39,491 nt of DNA from Roseivirga sp. UBA7431 (GTDB lineage Bacteria > Bacteroidota > Bacteroidia > Cytophagales > Cyclobacteriaceae). The stretch lies in the NCBI GenBank assembly GCA_002477595.1, contig DLQN01000077.1, positions 1-39,491 on the forward strand, in the 5' to 3' direction. Both the position numbers and the translations under genes were made by a program. Below the pieces are notes generated by a model. The model searched no databases. It was not told the DNA's origin and saw only the letters and a list, made by a program, of their open reading frames with translations. This document shows, in pieces, positions 15,653 through 23,988 of the stretch; within the stretch, counting starts at the first letter, position 1; every line of letters starts with the position of its first letter.

Positions 15653-16772
15653 GTTCCATGCGATAGGTGATGTGCTTCTTAGAAGGCACGGCACCAAGGC
15701 CTTTGTGTATTGCGATCATCTTATCGTTAAAATCACCCACCCAGCTTAATTCAACTTCGTTTAAAGGGGTGTTATTGTAAGAGTATTCAAATGACTTATA
15801 GGTGATAACTGACTCTAAACCAATTCCTTGAAATTTAGGGTGAGTTCCCATAACGACCACGCGAACTCGATCAATAATATTCTTACGCTTAAGAAGTAAA
15901 AATCTAACCTTATTTATCAGGTTTAGTTTGCCATTGAAACGCTTGAAGATCTGATTTACATCCGGTAACGAGATGACGAAACTGGCAGGTTCACCACTGA
16001 CATAAGCAAACTGCACCAAGTTAGGATCAAGTACGGGCTTCATTTTTTTGAAGGCTTCTAATACGTACTCTTTGTCAATGGGTGTGAAGTTTTCGAACTC
16101 AGCCCATGCTGCGTTGTAGATGTACATGAAGTCTTCGGCATACTTGTCTATACGTTTGGGGTCAAAGCGCTCTGTAGTAATGCTCGGTTTTCTTTGTACG
16201 ATGTATTTGGCGATTTTAACAAATCGTGGGCTAAGACCTTCCTTAAGAAAGAACTTATTCGTCATTTGCTCCATCTTCACTTTGAAGCCATAGTCTTCAA
16301 AGAATTTCTGATAGTAAAAGGAATTGTAGGCCATACCATAAGAAGGGGAGGTGAATCCTTCAACTAAAAGTCCCCAGAACTGATCGTTTTCCCCAAAATT
16401 GATAGGTCCATCTACGGTATTTACTTTTCTTTCTTTCAGCCAAGTTACGGCCGTATCAAATAAGAGTGTTGCAGCAGATTTATCTTCTATAGATTCGAAA
16501 AAGCCAAGGCCCCCAATACGTTTATCACCGTAGTTGGCCTTCTTCTCATTGATGAATGCTGCAATACGCCCTATCAACTTTCCTTCGTCATCCTTTAATA
16601 TCCAACGAATAGCCTCACCGTGATTGAAGAAAGAATTTTTAGCTGGGTTGAATACATTACGAATGTCATTGTCCAAAGGGCAAACCCACTCCGTATCATT
16701 AGCATAAATAACGCGCGCCACGTCTAGAAATTCATTGGCACTCTTTTTATTCGCTACTTCGAAGATTTGCAT
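15645..16772 (-). CDS. GNAT-fold N-acyltransferase-like protein
   Basis: 375 residues. The N-terminal half (about 20-165) has features of a GNAT fold with IGRIAAFINEK and GGLGFFESIEDK. A second domain ends with RVVVMGTHPKFQGIGLES, an acetyl-CoA-loop-like pattern, and LNEVELSWVGDFNDKMIAIHKGLG. Two-domain acyltransferase proteins of this kind occur widely in Bacteroidota without a known substrate. The longest frame begins with TTG at 16802, and the ATG at 16770-16772 (MQIFEVANKK) is the better start. It lies 88 bp downstream of the NUDIX gene and may share its transcript. Confidence 0.75.
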   Translation of the reverse strand: MQIFEVANKKSANEFLDVARVIYANDTEWVCPLDNDIRNVFNPAKNSFFNHGEAIRWILKDDEGKLIGRIAAFINEKKANYGDKRIGGLGFFESIEDKSAATLLFDTAVTWLKERKVNTVDGPINFGENDQFWGLLVEGFTSPSYGMAYNSFYYQKFFEDYGFKVKMEQMTNKFFLKEGLSPRFVKIAKYIVQRKPSITTERFDPKRIDKYAEDFMYIYNAAWAEFENFTPIDKEYVLEAFKKMKPVLDPNLVQFAYVSGEPASFVISLPDVNQIFKRFNGKLNLINKVRFLLLKRKNIIDRVRVVVMGTHPKFQGIGLESVITYKSFEYSYNNTPLNEVELSWVGDFNDKMIAIHKGLGAVPSKKHITYRMELK

Positions 16773-16860
16773 TTGACCTGTTGCTCTTGAAATGTTTAAC
16801 AAAGAAATCTGATTATTTCGAATCTCTAAAGTTGATGCATGTTTTTTTTACGCAGAGGCA

Positions 16861-17259
16861 TTAAAGAAGACCTTTTGTTCTTAAATCTTTAAAGATGATT
16901 TTGTCTACATGCGAAGTTTGGTTCATTTTATCAAAAGGTAGCCAAGAGATCTCGTCAATTTCAGATGCAGCCTTCATTTCACCATCATATTTGCCTTCAT
17001 AGCAAGTCATCTGGACCATTATGCCGTCTGAATGCCCATGTGCTTGTGCCGAAAAAGTACCGTAATATTTTACAGATTCTGGTTTTAGTGATACGCTCAA
17101 TTCCTCTTCAATTTCACGGATTAAAGTCTGTTGATCGCTTTCTCCTGCTTCTCTTTTTCCACCAGGTATATAGAAGGTCTCTTTGCCTTTGCTTCGAGCG
17201 ACAAGGATTTTTTTATCCTTTATCTCTATCCACGCAATTTTGTCTATTGTAAGGCTCAA
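16861..17259 (-). CDS. NUDIX hydrolase
   Basis: 132 residues. The NUDIX box runs from Gly34 (GKREAGE, then REIEEELSV at 48-56); the usual Gly near its end is Ser55 but all acidic metal ligands are present. The enzyme should cleave a nucleoside diphosphate linked to another moiety, specificity unknown. No ATG exists before the domain. TTG at 17257-17259 overlaps the TGA of the mutase gene (TTGA), which suggests translational coupling to it. Physiological linkage to methylmalonyl-CoA metabolism is not evident. Confidence 0.85.
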   Translation of the reverse strand: MSLTIDKIAWIEIKDKKILVARSKGKETFYIPGGKREAGESDQQTLIREIEEELSVSLKPESVKYYGTFSAQAHGHSDGIMVQMTCYEGKYDGEMKAASEIDEISWLPFDKMNQTSHVDKIIFKDLRTKGLL

Positions 17260-20200
17260 TCTTCCATCATTTGTCTTAAGATCTCTTGAGCTGCTTTAGC
17301 AATGACAGTTCCTGGACCAAATACAGCTGAAACACCAGCTTCGTACAAGAATTCATAGTCTTTAGGTGGGATTACACCACCTGCAATCACCATAATGTCT
17401 TCTCGCCCGAGCCTTTTTAATTCATTAATTAATTGAGGGATCAATGTTTTATGTCCGGCAGCAAGACTAGATGCTCCAACCATATGCACGTCATTCTCAG
17501 CTGCTTGAAGTGCTGTTTCTTCTGGTGTTTGGAACAAAGGCCCTATATCTACATCGAAACCCAGGTCTGCGAAGCTGGTGGCGATGACTTTGGCACCACG
17601 ATCGTGCCCATCTTGGCCCATTTTAGCGATCATGATACGGGGTCTTCGGCCATCCAATTCTGCAAATTGGTCAGCCATTTCTCTTGCCTTCTTAAAGTCT
17701 GCGTTGTCTTTCACTTCACTCGAATATACACCAGAAATGGTTTGTGTCACAGCTTTGTGTCTCCCGAATATTTTTTCCATAGCCATGGAAATCTCTCCTA
17801 ATGAGGCTCTTTTTCTAGCTGCATTTACAGCTAAATCAAGTAGGTTTCCATCTCCAGTTTTCGCAGATGCTGTTATTGCGCCTAATGCTTTTTCTACCGC
17901 GTCAGTGTCTCTCTCCGCTTTTAACTTCGCTAAACGCTCTAATTGAGATTTGCACACAGCAGGGTTATCAACTTCGAGTAAATCAATGTCAGTTTCTTCC
18001 TTGACCTGATATTGGTTCACGCCAACGATAACGTCTTTTCCTGAGTCTATACGTGCTTGCTTACGAGCAGCGGCTTCTTCAATTTTCATTTTTGGAAGAC
18101 CAGCTTCGATGGCTTTTGCCATTCCACCCATTTCCTCCACTTCTTCAATCAAGGTCCAAGCCTTTTCTACCAGTTGATCTGTTAGAAATTCGACATAGTA
18201 GGAACCTCCCCAAGGGTCGATTACGCGATTGATGCCAGTGTCTGATTGAAGATACTTTTGTGTATCTCTTGCGATTTTAGCAGAGAAATCAGTTGGAAGC
18301 GCAATGGCTTCGTCTAGCGCATTAGTATGCAAAGACTGTGTATGCCCAAGTACAGCTGCCAGTGCTTCGACACAAGTTCGTGTGACATTATTGAATGGAT
18401 CTTGCTCTGTTAAACTCCATCCAGAAGTTTGGCAGTGCGTACGGAGTGCCATGGATTTTGGATTCTTTGGATTAAACTGTTTCACTAGCTTTGCCCATAG
18501 TAACCTTCCCGCTCTCATTTTAGCGATCTCCATAAAGTGATTCATGCCGACTGCCCAGAAAAATGATAGTCTCGGAGCAAAAGTATCGATGTCTAGGCCA
18601 GAAGCCACTCCTGTACGGAGGTATTCTAAACCATCGGCTAGCGTATAGGCTAATTCAAGATCAGCTGTAGCACCAGCTTCTTGCATATGGTATCCAGAAA
18701 TGCTGATCGAGTTGAACTTCGGCATATGCTGCGAAGTGTACTCGAAAATATCTCCTATGATCCGCATAGAAGGTGCAGGAGGATAGATGTATGTGTTTCT
18801 CACCATGAACTCTTTCAAAATATCATTTTGAATGGTTCCGCTGAGTAAAGACTTATCTACGCCTTGTTCTTCTGCCGCGACTATGTAAAATGCCATGATA
18901 GGAATCACTGCACCATTCATCGTCATGGACACAGACATTTTATCCAATGGAATCTGATCGAACAATACTTCCATATCGAGTATGGAATCTATCGCTACAC
19001 CAGCTTTTCCAACATCACCAACTACTCTTGGGTGATCAGAGTCATAACCCCTGTGAGTAGCCAAATCGAATGCTACGGAAAGCCCTTTTTGTCCAGCAGC
19101 TAAATTTCTCCGGTAAAATGCATTAGAGGCTTCAGCTGTCGAAAAACCAGCATATTGCCTGATTGTCCAAGGCCTAACCGTGTACATAGAGCTGTATGGC
19201 CCGCGTAAGTAAGGGGGCTTACCTGCAATGAATTCAAGGTGTTCGGCATTGATGAGGTTATCTGCCGAAATTATTGGGGGTACTGATATCCCTTCGGCTG
19301 TTTCCCAGTTTACAGGGACAGTAGGTTTTGTTTGATTCGAGTTGGATGCGCTCGGGGTATTAATGTGTTTGAGGACTGAGCTCACTAATTCTGCAGTCGC
19401 ACTTTCTAGATAGTATGAACCTGCTGCTGGATCTACGTTCTTACCTAGGTAAGATTCTTCGGATAAGATATTTGATATGTTGCGCGCCATGCGCTCGGCC
19501 AAGATGTGGTTTTTAGGAAATACTGAATAGAATGGATTGATCAATAGGCCATCAGCGCCACCAAGGATTGCTGACATGGCCATTGTAGTGGCTTGTAACA
19601 TGAAACCATGCTTGTCTTCAATAGGCTCGGTCCATGCTGGAGATGAACTTAAAATGCTACATTGATACTGAACAATACCCAAGTTTTCAGCAACAGCATT
19701 AACGATTTCTCTAAGTGCTCTTAGCCCTGAAATCTCAAGGAAGTAATCTTTTGAGATAGTTTTTTCAAAGGCGAGACAATTAAAACTGGCTTTTTTTGAT
19801 AGTGTTGAGTCTTCGGTGAGTTGAATAGCTGATTGAACAAGCTCAGTGAGTTCGGTTACCAGTTCGCCATCATGAGTATTGGCCTTAATTACACAGGTTT
19901 TCAGTCCAGCAATCGCGTCTTGGAAGAAAGTGCCATTTCCTTTAATGAACCCTGATACCTTCGATAAGTCGATACCTAGTTGACTTAGGTAGTCAAAGTA
20001 ACCCTTGTATAAGGTAGCAGTTTCAATTGCTTGGGATTGAAATGAAACTTGGCAATACTCGAGATTAATGTTTTTTAGCAGGAAATTGAAGTCTGGCAAT
20101 CCAGAAAGCTCAAAAAGAATGCCGCTAACACCGTTATTAAGGGCGTTTAGTGCTTTCGCATTTGCTGCCTTTTCATCATTGACATTGAACAGTTGATAGT

Positions 20201-20423
20201 TGGTCCAATAGCGATTGCCGAAGGCTTCTGGCTGTATATGAATATTGGCTACACTCGGTAGTGGATGGGGTAAATCAGATTTTGTGTAAAAGGGTTTTCC
20301 CTTAAATCCCTGACTTTTCCAAAGTAAGTCTTCAAAAGGTTTTCCTTTAAGATCTTCGACCAGTTTTGACTTCCATGCCTCGGCTGTCTGCGGCTCGAAA
20401 TTGGCAAACATTTTTTCCTTCAT
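17256..20423 (-). CDS. Fused methylmalonyl-CoA mutase, MutA-like half plus complete MutB
   Basis: 1055 residues from the ATG at 20421-20423 (TTG at 20432 and a second ATG at 20411 are alternatives). Residues about 1-355 resemble the mutase small subunit barrel ([44 protein letters not shown]) but lack its cobalamin domain. A Ser/Asn/Pro-rich linker (about 356-375) leads into a full large subunit: [18 protein letters not shown] with the substrate-side Tyr414, [21 protein letters not shown] with His663, and a C-terminal B12-binding domain with DGHDRG (Asp938, His940, Gly943). The enzyme interconverts methylmalonyl-CoA and succinyl-CoA. Separate mutA and mutB genes are usual. There is no GTPase domain in the middle, so this is not IcmF; MeaB is encoded at 5566-6555. 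Confidence 0.92.
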   Translation of the reverse strand: MKEKMFANFEPQTAEAWKSKLVEDLKGKPFEDLLWKSQGFKGKPFYTKSDLPHPLPSVANIHIQPEAFGNRYWTNYQLFNVNDEKAANAKALNALNNGVSGILFELSGLPDFNFLLKNINLEYCQVSFQSQAIETATLYKGYFDYLSQLGIDLSKVSGFIKGNGTFFQDAIAGLKTCVIKANTHDGELVTELTELVQSAIQLTEDSTLSKKASFNCLAFEKTISKDYFLEISGLRALREIVNAVAENLGIVQYQCSILSSSPAWTEPIEDKHGFMLQATTMAMSAILGGADGLLINPFYSVFPKNHILAERMARNISNILSEESYLGKNVDPAAGSYYLESATAELVSSVLKHINTPSASNSNQTKPTVPVNWETAEGISVPPIISADNLINAEHLEFIAGKPPYLRGPYSSMYTVRPWTIRQYAGFSTAEASNAFYRRNLAAGQKGLSVAFDLATHRGYDSDHPRVVGDVGKAGVAIDSILDMEVLFDQIPLDKMSVSMTMNGAVIPIMAFYIVAAEEQGVDKSLLSGTIQNDILKEFMVRNTYIYPPAPSMRIIGDIFEYTSQHMPKFNSISISGYHMQEAGATADLELAYTLADGLEYLRTGVASGLDIDTFAPRLSFFWAVGMNHFMEIAKMRAGRLLWAKLVKQFNPKNPKSMALRTHCQTSGWSLTEQDPFNNVTRTCVEALAAVLGHTQSLHTNALDEAIALPTDFSAKIARDTQKYLQSDTGINRVIDPWGGSYYVEFLTDQLVEKAWTLIEEVEEMGGMAKAIEAGLPKMKIEEAAARKQARIDSGKDVIVGVNQYQVKEETDIDLLEVDNPAVCKSQLERLAKLKAERDTDAVEKALGAITASAKTGDGNLLDLAVNAARKRASLGEISMAMEKIFGRHKAVTQTISGVYSSEVKDNADFKKAREMADQFAELDGRRPRIMIAKMGQDGHDRGAKVIATSFADLGFDVDIGPLFQTPEETALQAAENDVHMVGASSLAAGHKTLIPQLINELKRLGREDIMVIAGGVIPPKDYEFLYEAGVSAVFGPGTVIAKAAQEILRQMMED

Positions 20424-20533
20424 TTCCTTCAATTTACTCGTGCTAAAATAAGCCTTTTCTTTACGGCTTTAAGATAATTACAGCTAATTGATATTTACCT
20501 TGTTTCAATATAATTATGAGTGGACGGCAATAG

Positions 20534-20558
20534 TTATCCACAAAAAATATGTGGATAA
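20534..20558. promoter_or_regulatory. Inverted pair of consensus DnaA boxes upstream of dnaA
   Basis: TTATCCACA at 20534-20542 and TGTGGATAA at 20550-20558 are both perfect 9-mer DnaA boxes in opposite orientation, separated by 7 bp of A/T. The site is 126 bp before dnaA in the 260-bp spacer that also carries the mutase promoter region. It could be an autoregulatory site or part of oriC. An AT-rich run follows at about 20615-20665. Confidence 0.75.
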
Positions 20559-20683
20559 TCGCTTTTTAAAGGGGAAAACTATTTTGTCTCCTGAGCTCGT
20601 TTCACCTTTCATGTTCATTTAATTTTTATCATTTTTGTTCCCCGCCTAAAAAATATGTTAACGCCTTATTGCAGAATGATTAG

Positions 20684-22108
20684 ATGGTAAAAAGTGAAGT
20701 ATCGGTTTGGGAGGATTGCCTCAGATTCATCAAGAGTCAGGTTGGAGAGCAGAGTTTCAAGACATGGTTTGAACCGATAAAAGCATTAGGGCTAAAGGAA
20801 TCGACAATTACTATTCAAGTGCCGAGTCAATTCTTCTATGAATACCTTGAAGAGCACTACGTACACCTCCTGAGGGAATGTGTACAAAATCAATTGGGTT
20901 CGGAAGGAAAACTTGAGTATTCCGTAATTGTGGATAGTGGAAGTGTGCAAAATCAACCTTACATGGTGACTTTGCCTAATCAGAATAAGAATCAGAATAA
21001 TAAATGGGGGAGGCAACCTACGGAGCCTGAGATGATCAACCCATTTAAAATGCAGTCTTTGGACAAAGACTCGAGGTATTCGAATCTTAATCCGAATTAC
21101 GATTTTGAAAACTACATTGAAGGGGACTGTAATAGACTGGCAAGGTCTGCGGGTATTGCTGTCGCTGAGAAGCCAGGGATTACTTCGTTCAATCCTTTGA
21201 TGATTTATGGTGGTGTTGGCTTGGGTAAAACTCACTTGGTTCAAGCCATCGGTAACACGGTTAGTCAGCATTCAGAAGATAATTTCGTCTTGTATGTTTC
21301 TTCTGAAAAGTTTACCACTCAGTTTACTGACGCCATTAGAAATAATAATATTCAGAGTTTCACCAATTTTTACCTGCAAGTAGACACACTCATTATCGAT
21401 GATGTGCAGTTCTTTGCGGGTAAAGAGAAAACTCAGGAAATGTTCTTTCATATTTTTAATCACTTGCACCAAAATGGTAAGCAAATTATCATGTCAAGTG
21501 ATAGAGCACCAAGAGATTTGAAGGGACTGCAAGATAGGTTGCTATCAAGGTTCAAATGGGGGCTTACTGCGGATTTGCAGATGCCAGATTTTGAAACCAG
21601 AATGGCGATTATTATGCGCAAGATGGAAGCAGATGGAATTGATATTCCAGATGATGTGGTAGAATACTTGGCTTACAGTGTGGACACGAATGTTCGTGAG
21701 CTAGAGGGAGTATTGATATCGCTGATTGCACATGCTATGCTCAACAAGACAGAAATCAACCTAGAATTAGCCAAGCAGACGCTTAAGAATATCGTTCATG
21801 ATATTGAGTCTGAAGTGGGGGTTGATTACATCCAGAAAACTGTTGGAGAGTTTTTCCAGATTAGCGTTGAAGACCTGAAAGACAAGACGCGGAAGAAGGA
21901 AATTGTGATTGCACGACAAGTAGCAATGCACTTATGTAAAGAATACACAAATCATTCCTTGAAATCTATTGGCTACCATTTTGGAGGTAGAGACCACAGT
22001 ACGGTCATTCACGCAGTGCAGTCGGTAAGTGATATGATGGATATCGATTCTAAATTCGCCAACTCAATGGATGAACTTAGGAAGAAGATGAAAATGAAAC
22101 TGGTTTAG
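20684..22108 (+). CDS. dnaA: Chromosomal replication initiator DnaA
   Basis: 474 residues with all four domains: the N-terminal domain I (VWEDCLRFIKSQVGEQSFKTWF), a short Asn/Gln-rich linker (about 88-112), the AAA+ domain with Walker A GGVGLGKTHL (176-185) and Walker B LIIDDVQF (236-243), and the C-terminal DNA-binding domain with the DnaA signature GGRDHSTVIHAV. It binds DnaA boxes and opens oriC. The gene is monocistronic, with a strong hairpin terminator 23 bp downstream, and dnaN does not follow. The upstream neighbour is the divergent mutase gene. Confidence 0.97.
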   Translation: MVKSEVSVWEDCLRFIKSQVGEQSFKTWFEPIKALGLKESTITIQVPSQFFYEYLEEHYVHLLRECVQNQLGSEGKLEYSVIVDSGSVQNQPYMVTLPNQNKNQNNKWGRQPTEPEMINPFKMQSLDKDSRYSNLNPNYDFENYIEGDCNRLARSAGIAVAEKPGITSFNPLMIYGGVGLGKTHLVQAIGNTVSQHSEDNFVLYVSSEKFTTQFTDAIRNNNIQSFTNFYLQVDTLIIDDVQFFAGKEKTQEMFFHIFNHLHQNGKQIIMSSDRAPRDLKGLQDRLLSRFKWGLTADLQMPDFETRMAIIMRKMEADGIDIPDDVVEYLAYSVDTNVRELEGVLISLIAHAMLNKTEINLELAKQTLKNIVHDIESEVGVDYIQKTVGEFFQISVEDLKDKTRKKEIVIARQVAMHLCKEYTNHSLKSIGYHFGGRDHSTVIHAVQSVSDMMDIDSKFANSMDELRKKMKMKLV

Positions 22109-22131
22109 CCAGTTAGTGCACAGAAAGGGTA

Positions 22132-22161
22132 TAAAAAAAAGGGGCCAATGGCCCCTTTTTT
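22132..22161. terminator. Bidirectional terminator between dnaA and the exported protein
   Basis: A-run plus GGGGCC (to 22146), loop AAT, and GGCCCC plus T-run (to 22161) form a perfect GC-rich hairpin flanked by A-tract and T-tract. It should serve the convergent genes on both sides. Confidence 0.88.
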
Positions 22162-22177
22162 ATCTAACTAATCCTAA

Positions 22178-22771
22178 TTATTTAATCGAAACAGATTGCA
22201 CAAAGTTTCGACCGTTTGTTCTCATTTTAACTGTATATGATCCTTGCTCAAGCTTTGAAAGGTCAAACCTTTTCATTGCTTCGCCATTGAAGCTTTCCGT
22301 TGACAACTTTTTGAAGTTGCTATCGAAAATTGTAACTGATACTTCATCGTTGTTTGCAACTGGCATGATGATGTCTAGTTTTTCACCATTCTGACGAATT
22401 ACAGGTTTGATGATTGTTACTTGATCTTCACCATTAACCCATGCCGAATCGGCATTAATAGATAATGGTGTAGCTGTAAAGCTCATCTCATTTTCAACCT
22501 CGATGGTATAGTTACCAGCTTCGAGCGCAGCTAGGTCAAACCTTTTCGCAAAATTTTGTCCTTTTTCTGATTGTGCACTGTATAATATTGATCCGTTTTC
22601 ATCCTTAAGTTGAATATGAGCCGTAGCTTCACCTAGTCCCTTGGTAGAAACTACCACAGACTTTGTTCCTACTTTCTCTACTTTAACACTTGGTTTAGTG
22701 TCATTAGCAATTACGAGCGTTGATGCCATAACCATTACAGCAGTCAACAATACTTTTCTCATTGTTTTCAT
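22178..22771 (-). CDS. Exported protein with two Ig-like repeats
   Basis: 197 residues. The signal peptide ends near TLVIAN (about residue 23). The mature part contains an internal duplication: QNFAKRFDLAALEAGNYTIEV (about 92-112) and EAMKRFDLSKLEQGSYTVKM (about 164-183), each closing a short beta-sandwich-like unit, as in secretion-system C-terminal or DUF3244-type modules. The end (NFVQSVSIK) resembles the terminal strand of such domains, but I cannot assign it to a secretion signal. No function known. A good -7 promoter element lies at 22807-22814. Confidence 0.7.
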   Translation of the reverse strand: MKTMRKVLLTAVMVMASTLVIANDTKPSVKVEKVGTKSVVVSTKGLGEATAHIQLKDENGSILYSAQSEKGQNFAKRFDLAALEAGNYTIEVENEMSFTATPLSINADSAWVNGEDQVTIIKPVIRQNGEKLDIIMPVANNDEVSVTIFDSNFKKLSTESFNGEAMKRFDLSKLEQGSYTVKMRTNGRNFVQSVSIK

Positions 22772-22806
22772 TCTACAATTGTTTAGTGTTTAAACTAATT
22801 ATGAAA

Positions 22807-22814
22807 CAAAGGTA
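22807..22814 (-). promoter_or_regulatory. -7 promoter element of the exported Ig-like gene
   Basis: On the minus strand TACCTTTG matches TAnnTTTG exactly, 36 bp before the start codon at 22771. No TTTG occurs at the expected 19-bp distance upstream, so the -33 element is weak or absent. Confidence 0.4.
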
Positions 22815-22902
22815 TGTGAGGGGTGGTGCCTGCACTACTCCAAAATTGGTCAATATGTGTGCTATATTAACCGAGTTATGTCATGTGTCACTTATTAATG
22901 GT

Positions 22903-22927
22903 AATTAAGAACACTTTAGTGTTAATT
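22903..22927. promoter_or_regulatory. Inverted repeat upstream of the AraC regulator
   Basis: AACACT and AGTGTT (22910-22923) form a perfect 6-bp inverted repeat around TT, and the outer AATTAA/TTAATT bases extend it with a 2-base bulge. It is about 50 bp before the regulator start codon and may be an operator. Confidence 0.35.
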
Positions 22928-22974
22928 TTGTTGATATTTCTTGAACTTACCGAGTATAAATTGGTTATTCAATT

Positions 22975-23865
22975 ATGAGTAAGCAGACCTTGGCTGCAAA
23001 GCCATCTTTAGAGCAGATTTCTCCAGCATTTGGTAGTAGCTTCCTTGTTAGGAGGTATGCTAATTCTTGTGAGAATGAACTAGCCAATTGGCATTTTCAT
23101 CCTGAACTCGAGCTAGTCTATGTGAATGGGGGTAGTGGAAAGCGCCATATCGGTAAGCATATGTCTTATTTTAATGATGGTGAATTAATTTTGATGGGTG
23201 CTAACCTACCTCATTATGGTTTTACAGACCGCCATAGTGGTAATAAATCAGAGACAGTAATTCAATTCAAACAGGATTTTCTAGGAACCAACTTTTTTGA
23301 TATTCCTGAAATGGGTCTTGTGAAAAGACTCCTTGAACTGTCTAAAAAAGGCCTTGCCTTTAATGGTGCCATCAAAGAAAGTGTAGGGAAGAAAATTGAA
23401 GCATTAACTTGGGCCGATCAATACGGCCGCCTTATTGGACTTTTATCTATTCTAAAGGAGTTAGCAGAGTCTCAAGAGTACACGGTATTAAATGCAGATG
23501 GCGTAGCTGTGGCGGTAAACTCTAAAGAGAATGATCGGATGAACTTAGTCTACAATCATATCCGATCGAACTTTAAAGAACACATTTCGCTAGACGAGAT
23601 TGCTGATAAGGTAAGTATGACGGTACCCGCTTTCTGTCGCTACTTCAAGAAGATATCTAGAAAGACCTTTACCAAGTTTGTCAACGAGTTCCGTGTAGTA
23701 CACGCCTCCAAACTATTAGCAGAGACGTCCATGTCTATTACAGAAGTAAGCTTTGAAAGTGGGTTTAATAACTTCTCTCACTTTAATAAGTCTTTCAAAG
23801 AGTTTACTGGAAAGAGTCCTTCCACCTATAGAAAGGAATTCAATAGTATTATTGATGAGGGCTAA
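22975..23865 (+). CDS. AraC-family transcriptional regulator with cupin sensor
   Basis: 296 residues. The N-terminal cupin-like sensor domain (about 25-110; NWHFHPELELVYVNGGSG and GANLPHYGF) is followed by two helix-turn-helix motifs of the AraC/XylS domain (about 195-290; ISLDEIADKVSMTVPAFCRYFKK and SITEVSFESGFNNFSHFNKSFK). Such proteins usually activate nearby genes in response to a small molecule or sugar. The downstream HExxH lipoprotein genes on the same strand are candidate targets, and an inverted repeat lies upstream of this gene. The start ATG is unambiguous. Confidence 0.92.
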   Translation: MSKQTLAAKPSLEQISPAFGSSFLVRRYANSCENELANWHFHPELELVYVNGGSGKRHIGKHMSYFNDGELILMGANLPHYGFTDRHSGNKSETVIQFKQDFLGTNFFDIPEMGLVKRLLELSKKGLAFNGAIKESVGKKIEALTWADQYGRLIGLLSILKELAESQEYTVLNADGVAVAVNSKENDRMNLVYNHIRSNFKEHISLDEIADKVSMTVPAFCRYFKKISRKTFTKFVNEFRVVHASKLLAETSMSITEVSFESGFNNFSHFNKSFKEFTGKSPSTYRKEFNSIIDEG

Positions 23866-23988
23866 ATTATTGTGGTATAAAAAAATATTATTATAGTAAA
23901 AGTGAAATACTATTATAAAATGTAATATATAATAGTTCTGATATAATAAATTAATTGTTTAATTGCTTTTGAATCACACACTATTACG

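Noticed and set aside
17256..20423. IcmF (fused isobutyryl-CoA mutase) as identity of the large mutase gene
   Set aside because: The length is similar, but there is no GTPase domain in the middle and the B12 domain is C-terminal rather than N-terminal.
20792..21271. 159-codon open frame antisense to dnaA
   Set aside because: It lies wholly inside dnaA on the opposite strand, has low-complexity composition following the dnaA codons and shows no family motif.
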